Below, piece by piece: positions 1 to 7,772 of a stretch of DNA of 64,000 bases. Position 1 is the stretch's first letter; every line of letters starts with the position of its first letter. The stretch comes from Avipropionibacterium sp050157065 (GTDB lineage: Bacteria; Actinomycetota; Actinomycetes; Propionibacteriales; Propionibacteriaceae). The DNA lies in the NCBI GenBank assembly GCA_050157065.1, contig CP189573.1, one strand, 5' to 3'. The notes under the pieces are model-generated. The model had not been told where the DNA came from and did not search any database. It saw only the letters and a program-made list of their open reading frames with translations. The position numbers were made by a program, and so were the translations under genes.

Positions 1-21
1 GGACCGTACGCGTCGGCGACC

Positions 22-525
22 CTAACCCAGTGCCGACTTTGCCACCGGCACGTCTCGGGGGGACGACCGGCGCTGCAGCCGGTCACCGGCGGTCCGCCGC
101 TTCGAGCTGATCGGCTCGACCCCGACGGCCCTGGCCAGCCCGGTGGTCGGCATGTCGCCGTAGAACGACTCGGCCCGGGCGATCTCGTACGTCTCGTGCC
201 AGATGCCGACCGCCCCGGGCACCTTGTGGCCGCGACGCAGGAACGTGAGCCAGGCCGGCCGGTGCTGCTGCTCGTTGTCGTTGGCGTATCGGTAGACGTG
301 GTCGACGCTGCGGAACCACAGCACCACGGTGACGCCACGTTCACCCATCAGCAGCCGGTAGCCCAACATGCCGCTGTCGGGGTCGCGGCTCAGTTCCTTC
401 AGCATCGGCGGCATCGCGAAGAAGGTCGGCAGCCACGCGTCGGGGCGCCACGGCTTGTTGATCCGCATGCCGATGTGGAACACGACCAGGTCGTCAGTGG
501 GGGTGTGGGTGGTGAGCTGGCGCAT
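22..525 (-). CDS. DUF4188 domain-containing protein
   Basis: A 167-residue protein of the DUF4188 family (small monooxygenase-like proteins of unproven function). The start is the ATG at 525, preceded by AAGGAG at a 7-nt gap; the open frame runs further upstream but would cross the divergent promoter, so the longer form is unlikely. It has no signal peptide or membrane segment. The body is rich in Trp and His, including an 'FHIGMRI' stretch near residue 17 and a 'GIWHETYEI' stretch near residue 105, as in family members. It is divergent from a MerR regulator across an 80-bp gap holding a MerR-type promoter that points at this gene, so it is probably the regulator's target. Family assignment is good; the reaction is unknown. 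Confidence 0.75.
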   Translation of the reverse strand: MRQLTTHTPTDDLVVFHIGMRINKPWRPDAWLPTFFAMPPMLKELSRDPDSGMLGYRLLMGERGVTVVLWFRSVDHVYRYANDNEQQHRPAWLTFLRRGHKVPGAVGIWHETYEIARAESFYGDMPTTGLARAVGVEPISSKRRTAGDRLQRRSSPRDVPVAKSALG

Positions 526-563
526 CGGGGGCTCCTTGGCTAGATTGGCGAGCACTGCTATCC

Positions 564-594
564 AATAATGGATAGTTCCACTCTCCAATGTCAA
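564..594 (-). promoter_or_regulatory. MerR-type promoter and operator of the DUF4188 gene
   Basis: On the minus strand, a perfect -35 TTGACA (594-589) and an AT-rich -10 ATTATT (569-564) are separated by 19 bp rather than 17. The spacer is filled by a dyad, TGGAGAGTGGAACTATCCA (587-569), with 14 of 19 positions symmetric. An over-long spacer containing a dyad is the hallmark of promoters that MerR proteins untwist and activate. A second, nearly perfect 18-bp palindrome (558-575) overlaps the -10. The -35 also overlaps the AAGGAG ribosome site of the divergent merR gene, so one bound dimer could control both directions. Confidence 0.8.
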
Positions 595-604
595 GGAGTT
601 TCGG

Positions 605-1204
605 GTGCGGATGTCGGAACTGTCTGCCCGGTCGGGGGTCCCGGTCGCGACGATCAAGTACTACCTGCGCGAGGGTCTGCTGTCGCCGGGGGAGCGCACC
701 AGCCGCACCCAGGCGACGTACGGCGAGGAGCACGTCCGTCGGCTCGGCCTGGTGCGGGCCCTGGTCGACTCGGCCGGACTGTCGTTGGCCCGGACCAAGG
801 AGGTGCTGGCCGTCGTCGACCGGCCGATGCCAATGATCGACCGGTTGGCAATGGTGACCCGGGCCGGCGACGACGACGTGCCGCGCCCCGAGGCCCGCGC
901 CCTGGCCGATGCCCTGGGCTGGCAGGATGTGCCCACCGGGAGCGTGGCGATGGAGCGGCTGCAAGAGGCGCTGGCGGCCATGGCCGCGGCCGGGTTCCGG
1001 GTGCCGACGGAAGCCATCGAGGAACTGGGGGAACGGATGGGCCAGGTGGCCGAGGTCGAGGTCGCCGGCATCCCGACCGACGATGCCGCCGCGGCTGCCG
1101 AGTACGTGCTCGTCGGGACCGCACTGGTCGCACCGGTGCTGTTGGCGCTGCGCGAGGTCGGCCACATCCACCACTCGTTCGCCCGGTTCGGCACACCGTC
1201 GTGA
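605..1204 (+). CDS. MerR family transcriptional regulator
   Basis: A 199-residue MerR-family regulator. Residues 3-70 form the N-terminal winged helix-turn-helix (opening 'MSELSARSGVPVATIKYYLREGLL'-like, with the family's YYxREGLL signature), followed by a helical effector domain that lacks the Cys ligands of metal sensors and is not obviously a drug-binding GyrI domain. GTG start with AAGGAG 6 nt upstream; an ATG two codons later is the alternative. It probably controls the divergent DUF4188 gene through the operator at 569-587 and, by position, itself. Its stop overlaps the GTG of the next acyltransferase gene (GTGA), so the two are co-transcribed. The inducer is not evident. Confidence 0.85.
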   Translation: MRMSELSARSGVPVATIKYYLREGLLSPGERTSRTQATYGEEHVRRLGLVRALVDSAGLSLARTKEVLAVVDRPMPMIDRLAMVTRAGDDDVPRPEARALADALGWQDVPTGSVAMERLQEALAAMAAAGFRVPTEAIEELGERMGQVAEVEVAGIPTDDAAAAAEYVLVGTALVAPVLLALREVGHIHHSFARFGTPS

Positions 1205-1932
1205 ACCCGTTCTCGCTTGCCCGCAAGGGATTCCTCAAGCCTGCGTACCTGCCGATGGCGCTGCGCTACCTGTGGCTGCGGCTGCGCCGACCCGACATCG
1301 AGTTCGAAGGCTTCGCCTTCGTCGGGCCTCGGGTGGAGTTCGTCCTGGAGTCGGCGAAGGCCCGGCTGGTGATCGGGCGGTGGACCCACATCGGTGAGGG
1401 CACCGCACTGCGGGCACACGAGGGAGTGCTGCGGATCGGCGACAAGTGCGTCCTGGGCCGCGACGTGATCATCAACACCTACCTCGACCTCGAGATCGGC
1501 GACGCCGCGATCATCGCTGATCGCTGCTACCTCGGCGACTTCGACCACCGCACCGACGACACCGGCGTACCGATCAAGGACCAGGGCCTGGTGAAGTCAC
1601 CGGTCCGGATCGGCGCGGACTGCTGGCTCGGCACCCAGTGCGTGGTGGTGCGCGGAGCCGACCTCGGAACCGGGTCGGTGGCGGCCGCGCTCAGTGTCGT
1701 CCGCGGCACCTTCCCGCCGGGCTCGATCGTCGCCGGGGTGCCGGGGAAGGTCGTGGCCAACCGGCACGACCGGTACGCCGACGCCGCCGAGCTCCGGGCG
1801 TACGTGGCCGGACTCGGGCGGGAGGCCGCCGACCGGGCGAGGCGGGCGATGCTCGGCGACGTGCCGGACGGAGCGGATCCGTCGGAGCAGGGTGTCGAGA
1901 CCCGGGGTGACAGGGAAGTTACTGGTGGGTAA
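1201..1932 (+). CDS. Left-handed beta-helix (hexapeptide) acyltransferase
   Basis: A 243-residue hexapeptide-repeat acyltransferase. Repeats of the [IV]-G-x-x form run from about residue 55 to 175 (for example 'LVIGRWTHIGEGTAL', 'RIGADCWLGTQCVVV') and end in the typical closing element 'GSIVAGVPGKVV'. The motif 'GDFDHRTDD' near residue 113 supplies the His expected in the xenobiotic/maltose acetyltransferase group. An N-terminal helix with many Arg may lie on the membrane. Start is the GTG overlapping the merR stop. Such enzymes use acetyl- or acyl-CoA on sugar or lipid hydroxyls; the acceptor is unknown. Mycobacteria also carry a hexapeptide transferase close to etfBA, so it may belong to the conserved neighbourhood and not to the MerR unit. 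Confidence 0.75.
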   Translation: MNPFSLARKGFLKPAYLPMALRYLWLRLRRPDIEFEGFAFVGPRVEFVLESAKARLVIGRWTHIGEGTALRAHEGVLRIGDKCVLGRDVIINTYLDLEIGDAAIIADRCYLGDFDHRTDDTGVPIKDQGLVKSPVRIGADCWLGTQCVVVRGADLGTGSVAAALSVVRGTFPPGSIVAGVPGKVVANRHDRYADAAELRAYVAGLGREAADRARRAMLGDVPDGADPSEQGVETRGDREVTGG

Positions 1933-1963
1933 TATTGGTTCCGACGTGGTCCCGTCACGGGAC
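1907..1963 (+). promoter_or_regulatory. Promoter of etfBA with downstream inverted repeat
   Basis: GTGACA (1907-1912) and TAATAT (1930-1935) are spaced by 17 bp and make the best sigma-A-like promoter in this part of the window; it starts inside the end of the acyltransferase gene. Just after the predicted start point lies a perfect inverted repeat, GTCCCG-TCA-CGGGAC (1949-1963), which could be an operator or a leader hairpin. Confidence 0.6.
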
Positions 1964-1992
1964 GTCGAGCTCATCGAGGAGGAGCACCGCTG

Positions 1993-2778
1993 ATGAAGAT
2001 CGTTGCGCTGGTCAAGTACGTACCGGACGCCACGGGTGACCGGGAGTTCGCCGATGACGGCACGGTCGATCGCGAGGGCAGCGACGGACTGCTGTCGGAG
2101 CTGGACGAGTACGCCGTCGAGCAGTCGCTGTTGATCAAGGAGAACGGCGAGGACGACGCGGAGATCATCGCGCTGACCCTCGGCCCCGACGACGCCGCGG
2201 ATGCGATCAAGCGAGCCCTGCAGATGGGCGCCGACTCCGGGGTGCACGTCAACGACGAGGCCGTCCACGGTTCCGACTCGATCGCCACCTCGGCCATCCT
2301 GGCCGCCGCGATCACCAAGCTGCAGCCCGACCTGGTGGTCTGCGGGATGGCCTCCACCGACGGCTCGATGGGTGTGCTGCCGGCCATGCTGGCCGAGCGG
2401 CTCGACTGGCCGGCGCTGACCTTCGCCAGTGAGTTGTCGGTCGCCGACGGTACTGCGACGATCCGCCGTGACGGTGACGTCGCCAGCCAGACCGTGCAGG
2501 CGCAGTTGCCCGCCGTGGTGAGTGTCACCGACCAGTCCGGTGAGGCGCGCTACCCCTCGATGAAGGGCATCCTCGGAGCGAAGAAGAAGCCGGTCGACGA
2601 GTGGTCGCTGGACGACCTGGAGCTGGCCGGCGCCCCCGTCGGCGGCGAGGCTGCGTGGACCGCGGTGGTCGAGACCACCCCCCGCCCGCCGAAGCAGGCC
2701 GGCACCGTCGTCACCGACGAGGACGATTCGGGTGCCGCGGCACTCGCCGACTTCCTCACCGCCGGCAAGTACCTCTGA
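1993..2778 (+). CDS. etfB: Electron transfer flavoprotein subunit beta (EtfB/FixA)
   Basis: A 261-residue EtfB, the AMP-binding small subunit of the heterodimeric electron transfer flavoprotein that passes electrons from acyl-CoA and other dehydrogenases to the quinone pool. The family adenine-nucleotide loop is seen around residues 112-130 ('DLVVCGMASTDGSMGVLP', with the STDG core). Length is normal for the family. ATG start with GAGGAGG upstream. It is followed 35 nt later by etfA in the same direction, the usual pairing. Cytoplasmic. The strong promoter at 1907-1935 probably drives both genes. Confidence 0.95.
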   Translation: MKIVALVKYVPDATGDREFADDGTVDREGSDGLLSELDEYAVEQSLLIKENGEDDAEIIALTLGPDDAADAIKRALQMGADSGVHVNDEAVHGSDSIATSAILAAAITKLQPDLVVCGMASTDGSMGVLPAMLAERLDWPALTFASELSVADGTATIRRDGDVASQTVQAQLPAVVSVTDQSGEARYPSMKGILGAKKKPVDEWSLDDLELAGAPVGGEAAWTAVVETTPRPPKQAGTVVTDEDDSGAAALADFLTAGKYL

Positions 2779-2813
2779 GCCCCGAACCCCACGATTCACA
2801 GGAGTTGTTGATC

Positions 2814-3770
2814 ATGTCCAAGGTTCTGGTTGTCGTTGATCATGTCGACGGTGCGGTCACCAAGCCCACCCTCGAGGTGCTCACCCTTGCGCGTGGGTTC
2901 GGGGAACCCGTGGCGGTCGCCTTCGGTGCCCAGGCTGCGGCGACCGCCGAAGCCGTGGGGCAGTACGGTGCCACCGCGCTGTTCACCGTCACCGATCCGG
3001 TGGTCGACGAGGCACTGGTCGCACCGCGTGCCGAGGCCGTCGCTCAGCTCGTGGAGCAGACCGGTGCGGAGCTGGTGCTGCTGCCGTCCACCCTTGACAC
3101 CAAGGAGATCGCGGGCCGGGTGGCGATCAAGATCAACTCCGGGTTGATCACCGACGCGGTCGAGGTGTCCGGCGCCATCGGCGAGGTCGCCACCACCCAG
3201 TCGGTGTTCGCCGGCAACTGGACCGTGCGCGCCAAGGTGACCCACGGTGTCGGCGTCGTCACGGTCAAGGCCAACTCGGTGCCGGCCGAGCCGGCACCTG
3301 CCCAGCCGGCGGTCGAGGAGGCGAACGTGAGCTTCTCCGAGGGAGCCGGCCGGGCCCGGATCACCGCCAGCGAGCCGAAGCAGGCGTCGGGTCGTCCGGA
3401 GCTCACCGAGGCGCCCATCGTGGTGGCCGGTGGTCGCGGGACCGACGGCAACTTCGGCGAGGTCGAGGCGCTGGCCGACGCCCTCGGTGCCGCGGTCGGT
3501 GCCTCCCGGGCCGCCGTGGACTCCGGCTGGTACCCGCACAGCTATCAGGTCGGCCAGACCGGCAAGACCGTCTCACCGCAGCTGTACATCGCCGCCGGCA
3601 TCTCCGGCGCGATCCAGCACCGGGCCGGGATGCAGACCTCCAAGGCGATCGTGGCGGTCAACACCGACGCAGAAGCCCCGATCTTCGGGTTGGCCGATCT
3701 CGGCATCGTGGGTGACCTGCACACGGTGCTGCCGGCGGTGACCGAGAAGGTGAAGCAGCTCAAGGGCTGA
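2814..3770 (+). CDS. etfA: Electron transfer flavoprotein subunit alpha (EtfA/FixB)
   Basis: A 318-residue EtfA, the FAD-carrying subunit. The C-terminal FAD domain is intact: a 'SRAAVDSGW' entry, then QVGQTGKTV at about residues 245-253 and GISGAIQH at about 262-269, the family signature that wraps the FAD. ATG start with AGGAG 9 nt upstream; a longer open frame upstream overlaps etfB and has no support. The protein ends 19 nt before the cysteine desulfurase start. No quinone oxidoreductase partner is present in this window. Confidence 0.95.
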   Translation: MSKVLVVVDHVDGAVTKPTLEVLTLARGFGEPVAVAFGAQAAATAEAVGQYGATALFTVTDPVVDEALVAPRAEAVAQLVEQTGAELVLLPSTLDTKEIAGRVAIKINSGLITDAVEVSGAIGEVATTQSVFAGNWTVRAKVTHGVGVVTVKANSVPAEPAPAQPAVEEANVSFSEGAGRARITASEPKQASGRPELTEAPIVVAGGRGTDGNFGEVEALADALGAAVGASRAAVDSGWYPHSYQVGQTGKTVSPQLYIAAGISGAIQHRAGMQTSKAIVAVNTDAEAPIFGLADLGIVGDLHTVLPAVTEKVKQLKG

Positions 3771-3777
3771 CCGACGG

Positions 3778-3783
3778 CACAAT
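3778..3783 (+). promoter_or_regulatory. -10 box for a leaderless desulfurase transcript
   Basis: CACAAT ends 6 nt before the GTG of the cysteine desulfurase at 3790, and there is no Shine-Dalgarno sequence. This spacing predicts transcription starting at or next to the GTG. A clear -35 is not seen, so this is a weaker case than ligA or hisD. Confidence 0.4.
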
Positions 3784-3789
3784 GGGGTC

Positions 3790-4932
3790 GTGCGCAGATA
3801 CCTCGACCACGCGGCGACCACTCCCATCGTGGCCGTCGCCATGGAGGCGATGGTTGCCGAGCTGGGCCGGGTCGGCAACGCGTCGTCGCTGCACGCGTCG
3901 GGGCGGGCCGCCCGGCGTGTCGTCGAGGAAGCCCGCGAGTCGCTGGCGGAGTCCTGTGGCTGTCATCCGACCGAGGTCATCTGGACCTCCGGGGGCACCG
4001 AGGCCGACAACCTGTTCCTCACCGGTGCCTGGGCGGCACGCACCCCGCAGCGCAACCGGGTCGTGGTGTCGGCCATCGAGCATCCCGCAGTCCTGGAGAC
4101 CCATGCCGCGCTCGCCCGCCGCGGAGCCGATGCCGTCATCCTTGACGTGTCGTCCGACGGGGTCGCCGAGGTTGGGCAGCTGCCGGAGCTGTTGGCGGCA
4201 CCCACCGCCGCGGTGTCGGTGATGTGGGTGAACAACGAGACCGGGGTGGTCCAGCCGGTCACCGCCGCCGCCGAGTACGCCCGGGCCGCGGGCGCATGGT
4301 CACACGCCGACGCCGTACAGGCGCTGGGGCACGTACCCCTCGACTTCGCCACCTCGGGGCTGGACGCGGCGAGCCTGTCGGCCCACAAGATCGGTGGCCC
4401 GGTCGGCGTCGGGGCGCTGCTGTTGCGCCGAGGCATCGAGTTGTCGCCCATCGGCTTCGGCGGGGGACAGGAGCGCGACCTGCGGTCCGGCACGTTGGCG
4501 CCGGCGCTGGTGGCCGGATTCGCCGCGGCTGCGCGGTGGGCGGTCGAGCGGCAGCCGACCGAAGCCGTACGACTGGCCGACCTGCAGGCGCGGATCGACG
4601 CATTGGCCCGCCGGATCGACGGCGCGAACGTGAATGGCGCCGCCGTCGAGCGGTCACCGGCCATCGTCAACGTGACCTTCGACGGGTTGCGGGCCGACGA
4701 CCTACTGATGCTGCTGGACGATGCGGGCATCGACACCTCGACCGGCTCAGCGTGCACCGCAGGGGTCTCGCAGCCCAGCGACGTGCTGCTGGCCATGGGC
4801 CGGTCGACCGACCAGGCGTCGGCGTCGTTGCGGTTCTCGCTGGGGCACACCACCAGTTCGGCCGACATCGACCGGCTGGCGGAGGTGCTGCCCGACGCCG
4901 TACGGACGGCCCGGACCGCGTTCGGCAGGTAG
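3790..4932 (+). CDS. iscS: Cysteine desulfurase (NifS/IscS family)
   Basis: A 380-residue PLP enzyme that removes sulfur from L-cysteine as a protein-bound persulfide. Visible residues: His97 (EHP) stacking on PLP, the NNETG loop (148-152), Lys200 in the 'SAHKIGGPVGVG' PLP site, and the catalytic loop Cys322 in 'TGSACTAG'. The long IscS-type Cys loop fits a sulfur-transfer partner for MnmA, whose gene lies 47 nt downstream. GTG start without a ribosome site but 6 nt after a CACAAT -10 box. No IscU or Fe-S scaffold gene is adjacent, so tRNA thiolation is the role the context supports; Fe-S assembly is possible as well. Confidence 0.9.
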   Translation: MRRYLDHAATTPIVAVAMEAMVAELGRVGNASSLHASGRAARRVVEEARESLAESCGCHPTEVIWTSGGTEADNLFLTGAWAARTPQRNRVVVSAIEHPAVLETHAALARRGADAVILDVSSDGVAEVGQLPELLAAPTAAVSVMWVNNETGVVQPVTAAAEYARAAGAWSHADAVQALGHVPLDFATSGLDAASLSAHKIGGPVGVGALLLRRGIELSPIGFGGGQERDLRSGTLAPALVAGFAAAARWAVERQPTEAVRLADLQARIDALARRIDGANVNGAAVERSPAIVNVTFDGLRADDLLMLLDDAGIDTSTGSACTAGVSQPSDVLLAMGRSTDQASASLRFSLGHTTSSADIDRLAEVLPDAVRTARTAFGR

Positions 4933-4979
4933 TCTGGGCGGTCGAGCAACCGTGTCGAGGGACAGAGGAGGGATTTGCG

Positions 4980-6068
4980 ATGAAGGTGCTGGCAGCCATG
5001 TCGGGTGGTGTCGATTCCGCCGTCGCCGCGGCCCGAATGGTCGACGCCGGACACGACGTGACCGGGGTCCATCTGGCGCTGTCGAAGAATCCGCAGTCCT
5101 TCCGCAGCGGGGCGCGCGGCTGTTGTTCCAAGGAGGACTCCCACGACGCCCGGCGGGCCGCCGACGTGCTCGGGATCCCCTTCTACGTCTGGGACCTGAG
5201 TGATCGCTTCATCGACGACGTGGTGGACGACTTCGTCGCCGAGTATGCCGCCGGTCGGACGCCCAACCCGTGCCTGCGCTGCAACGAGAAGATCAAGTTC
5301 TCCGCGGTGCTGGAGCGGGGGCTGTCGCTCGGGTTCGATGCGGTGGCGACCGGGCACTATGCGATCCGCGAGGTCGTCGGCGACCGGGTGCACCTGCGCC
5401 GGGCCGTTGATCCGTCGAAGGACCAGTCGTACGTGCTCGGCGTGCTCACCCAGGACCAGTTGCGCCATGCGCAGTTCCCGCTGGGGGACACCCCCAAGGA
5501 GCAGGTACGGGCAGAGGCCGCGACACGCGGGCTGGCAGTCGCGAGCAAGCCGGACAGCCATGACATCTGCTTCATCGCCGACGGGGACACCGGCGCCTTC
5601 CTGGACAGTCGGCTCGGCACCGCACCCGGCGACATCGTCGACGAGACGGGCACGAAGGTCGGCAGCCATGACGGCACCCACCGCTTCACCATCGGCCAGC
5701 GCCGCGGGCTGAACCTCGGCGTCCCGGCCGAGGACGGCCGACCGCGATACGTGCTCGACATCACCCCGGTCGACAACACGGTGCGGGTCGGGCCCGCCGA
5801 GTCGCTACGCGTGACGACGATCGTCGGCGACCGACCCCGCTGGGTCGACGGTCCACCGGCCGACGGGATCGATGCCCTGGTTCAGATCCGGGCCCATGGC
5901 GATGCTCACCCGTGCCGGATCCGGTTGTCGGGTGACGAGCTGACCATCGACCTGGTCGAGGCGGTCGAAGGGGTTGCTCCCGGGCAGGCCGCCGTCGTCT
6001 ACTCCCGCGACCGGTTGATCGGCTCGGTCACCATCACCGGCACGCACGCGACCGTTCCGGCCACCTGA
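4980..6068 (+). CDS. mnmA: tRNA-specific 2-thiouridylase MnmA
   Basis: A 362-residue MnmA (TrmU), which adenylates and thiolates U34 of tRNA-Glu, Gln and Lys. The PP-loop SGGVDS is at residues 8-13, the SKDQSYVL tRNA-contact motif at 146-153, and the two catalytic cysteines are Cys101 (in NPCLRCN) and Cys197 (in DICFIADG). Length matches the family. ATG start with a strong AGAGGAGGG upstream; earlier in-frame starts lie inside the desulfurase gene. It takes persulfide sulfur from the desulfurase encoded just upstream, and its stop overlaps the next ATG (TGATG). Confidence 0.95.
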   Translation: MKVLAAMSGGVDSAVAAARMVDAGHDVTGVHLALSKNPQSFRSGARGCCSKEDSHDARRAADVLGIPFYVWDLSDRFIDDVVDDFVAEYAAGRTPNPCLRCNEKIKFSAVLERGLSLGFDAVATGHYAIREVVGDRVHLRRAVDPSKDQSYVLGVLTQDQLRHAQFPLGDTPKEQVRAEAATRGLAVASKPDSHDICFIADGDTGAFLDSRLGTAPGDIVDETGTKVGSHDGTHRFTIGQRRGLNLGVPAEDGRPRYVLDITPVDNTVRVGPAESLRVTTIVGDRPRWVDGPPADGIDALVQIRAHGDAHPCRIRLSGDELTIDLVEAVEGVAPGQAAVVYSRDRLIGSVTITGTHATVPAT

Positions 6069-7072
6069 TGAAGGTCACGCAGATCGGGTCCTGGCCCGGG
6101 ACCGACATGGGCGTCGCGCTCGGCGAGAGCTTCCAGCAGACCCCCGACCTGCCGGTGCTGCCGGAGTTGCCTGATCGGGGTGCGTCCGCCGGCATGATCG
6201 GCCGTGCCACCGCCTTCCTGGCCGGACTGGACGTCGACCTGCAGCCGGCCGGCTGGCGGCTCAACCGGGGCACGAGTCGCGACATGAGGGTGACCCGGCA
6301 GTTGCTGCGCGATGACCTTGATCAACTCGAGGAACGGGCCCAGGGCTGGACGGGGTCGATCAAGGTCGCCGTCGCCGGGCCGTGGACGCTGTCGGCCAAC
6401 CTGGAGAAGCCGATGGGGGAGAAGGTGCTCTCCGATCATGGTGCCCGGCGTGATGTCGCTGCATCCCTGGCCGAGGGTGTGTCCGGGGTGATCGATGACC
6501 TGACCCGACGACTGCCCGAGGTGTCGTGGGTGGTGCAGCTCGACGAGCCGATGCTGGGGATGGTGTCGTCCGGGGAGGTCCGTACCGCGAGTGGACTGCA
6601 TCGCTACCGGACTGTCGATGAACCTGAGCTCGTCGAATCGTTGGGCGTGGTGGTCGACGCGCTGGCCCGCCGGGACGAGGCGGGGCCGACCGTGTGGGTG
6701 CACAGCTGCGGGGCCGACGTCCCGGTGTCGTCGCTGCTGCGACTGCCCGAGGTCGGGCTGTCGCTCGACGACGCGTTGATCACCAGGGGCGGCTGGGACG
6801 CGATCGGATCAGCACTGGAGGCCGGACGGATCGTCGCGTTGGGTGTCTCTGGCCCGGCCGCGGGGCGGACGGCACGTGCGGTCGGCCCGGATGCCCTTGC
6901 CACACACGTGTTGCGGCGCTTGGAGGCCCTGGGACTCGGCCCCGAGGTCTCGGACAACCTGTGGCTCACGCCCGCCTGTGGTCTCGCCGGCGTTTCGCGA
7001 GCCGATGCCGTACGGACCCTGGAGCAGCTGCGTACCGCGGCCGGGATCGTCACCGAGACCCTGGCCGGCTGA
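6068..7072 (+). CDS. MetE-like (cobalamin-independent methionine synthase C-terminal fold) protein
   Basis: A 334-residue protein with the UROD/MetE barrel fold, about half of MetE and lacking its N-terminal domain. Zinc-ligand positions are recognisable: His212-Ser-Cys214 ('VHSCGADVP') and Cys304 ('TPACGLAGV'), with Asp159 in 'QLDEP' corresponding to the homocysteine site. An intact zinc site suggests thiol alkyl transfer, but the methyl donor is unknown and such short proteins are not proven methionine synthases. The ATG overlaps the mnmA stop by 1 nt, so it is translationally coupled. An uncharacterised homologue holds the same place between trmU and ligA in mycobacteria, so the link with tRNA thiolation or ligA is old. 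Confidence 0.8.
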   Translation: MKVTQIGSWPGTDMGVALGESFQQTPDLPVLPELPDRGASAGMIGRATAFLAGLDVDLQPAGWRLNRGTSRDMRVTRQLLRDDLDQLEERAQGWTGSIKVAVAGPWTLSANLEKPMGEKVLSDHGARRDVAASLAEGVSGVIDDLTRRLPEVSWVVQLDEPMLGMVSSGEVRTASGLHRYRTVDEPELVESLGVVVDALARRDEAGPTVWVHSCGADVPVSSLLRLPEVGLSLDDALITRGGWDAIGSALEAGRIVALGVSGPAAGRTARAVGPDALATHVLRRLEALGLGPEVSDNLWLTPACGLAGVSRADAVRTLEQLRTAAGIVTETLAG

Positions 7073-7081
7073 GCTGCCGGA

Positions 7082-7606
7082 GTGACCGAGCTCCACGCGT
7101 ACGATCCGCACTGGGCCGACGAGTTCGCTCGGACGGCCGCCCAGTTGCGGTCGGTCGGTGATCCGTCCTGGGCCTTTGAGCACATCGGGTCGACCAGCGT
7201 GCCGGGGCTCCCGGCCAAACCGATCATCGATCTCGCGGTGCGAGTCTCCTCCTTGGACGAGGTGTCGGCACACGATGCCTCGTTGACCGCCGGCGGGTGG
7301 CTGGCGATCCGTCGGCAACCGGGCGACCATCTGGTGCGGGTACGGCAGCGGGGCAATGTCCGTACCCACATTGCGCACTTCTTCGCGGCGGCGGACTGGG
7401 ACGCATGTCACCAGCGGATGTTCCGCGACTGGCTACGGGAGCATCCCGACGATCGTGACCGGTATGCGGCCGCCAAGCGCGCGGCTTCGGCTGTGGCAGG
7501 TCCGGACTACACGCGGACGAAGGCGCCAGTCGTCCTGGAGATCGTGAACCGAGCCCGGGCGGCGCGTGGCCTCGGTCCGCTGGCCGATCTGGATTCCGGG
7601 GTCTGA
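7082..7606 (+). CDS. GrpB family protein (UPF0157)
   Basis: A 174-residue GrpB/UPF0157 protein, a nucleotidyltransferase-like fold of unknown substrate. The signature 'HIGSTSVPGLPAKPIIDL' lies at residues 34-51, with GSTS at 36-39 and the acidic Asp50 expected of the family. GTG start 9 nt after the preceding stop; the ribosome site is weak. Family length is normal and no domain is missing. Some relatives are fused to CoaE, but here coaE is a separate gene far away. It ends an operon, since a hairpin follows. Confidence 0.85.
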   Translation: MTELHAYDPHWADEFARTAAQLRSVGDPSWAFEHIGSTSVPGLPAKPIIDLAVRVSSLDEVSAHDASLTAGGWLAIRRQPGDHLVRVRQRGNVRTHIAHFFAAADWDACHQRMFRDWLREHPDDRDRYAAAKRAASAVAGPDYTRTKAPVVLEIVNRARAARGLGPLADLDSGV

Positions 7607-7639
7607 ACCCCGTTTCCCCGGCTTTCGTCGGTCGGTGCC

Positions 7640-7672
7640 AACCCGTTCGGCTGCCTGTCGGACCGACGGGTT
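7640..7672 (+). terminator. Probable terminator hairpin after GrpB
   Basis: AACCCGTTCGG (7640-7650) and CCGACGGGTT (7663-7672) form a 10-bp stem with one bulged T and a 12-nt loop, 34 nt after the GrpB stop. There is no T tract, which is common for actinobacterial terminators. Confidence 0.5.
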
Positions 7673-7711
7673 GTGCACAGTTCGGTGGGGTGGGTTGGAG
7701 GGTTGTCCACA
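7671..7711 (+). other. Pair of DnaA-box-like 9-mers
   Basis: TTGTCCACA (7703-7711) is the form of DnaA box preferred in high-GC actinobacteria, and TTGTGCACA (7671-7679) differs at one position. They are 32 bp apart in the same orientation, in the gap upstream of the HNH endonuclease gene. Two boxes do not make an origin; they may be a titration or regulatory site, or chance. Confidence 0.35.
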
Positions 7712-7751
7712 GGGTCGGGGCTGGTTGGTGGTGTGTATCCGACCCGGGCTT

Positions 7752-7772
7752 TAGAATCGTTGACGTGTTCGA
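7752..7772 (+). promoter_or_regulatory. -10 box and degenerate LexA (SOS) box at the HNH endonuclease start
   Basis: TAGAAT (7752-7757) is a near-perfect -10. It runs into TCGTTGACGTGTTCGA (7757-7772), which matches the actinobacterial SOS box TCGAAC-N4-GTTCGA perfectly in its right half and in 3 of 6 positions on the left. The GTG start at 7765 lies inside the box, 7 nt after the -10, so LexA binding would cover both start point and start codon. The same arrangement occurs at 47723-47743. Confidence 0.6.

Noticed and set aside
568..1200. In-frame extension upstream of the acyltransferase
   Set aside because: It overlaps merR in another frame, is Gly/Arg-rich without homology, and the GTG at 1201 gives the normal family length.
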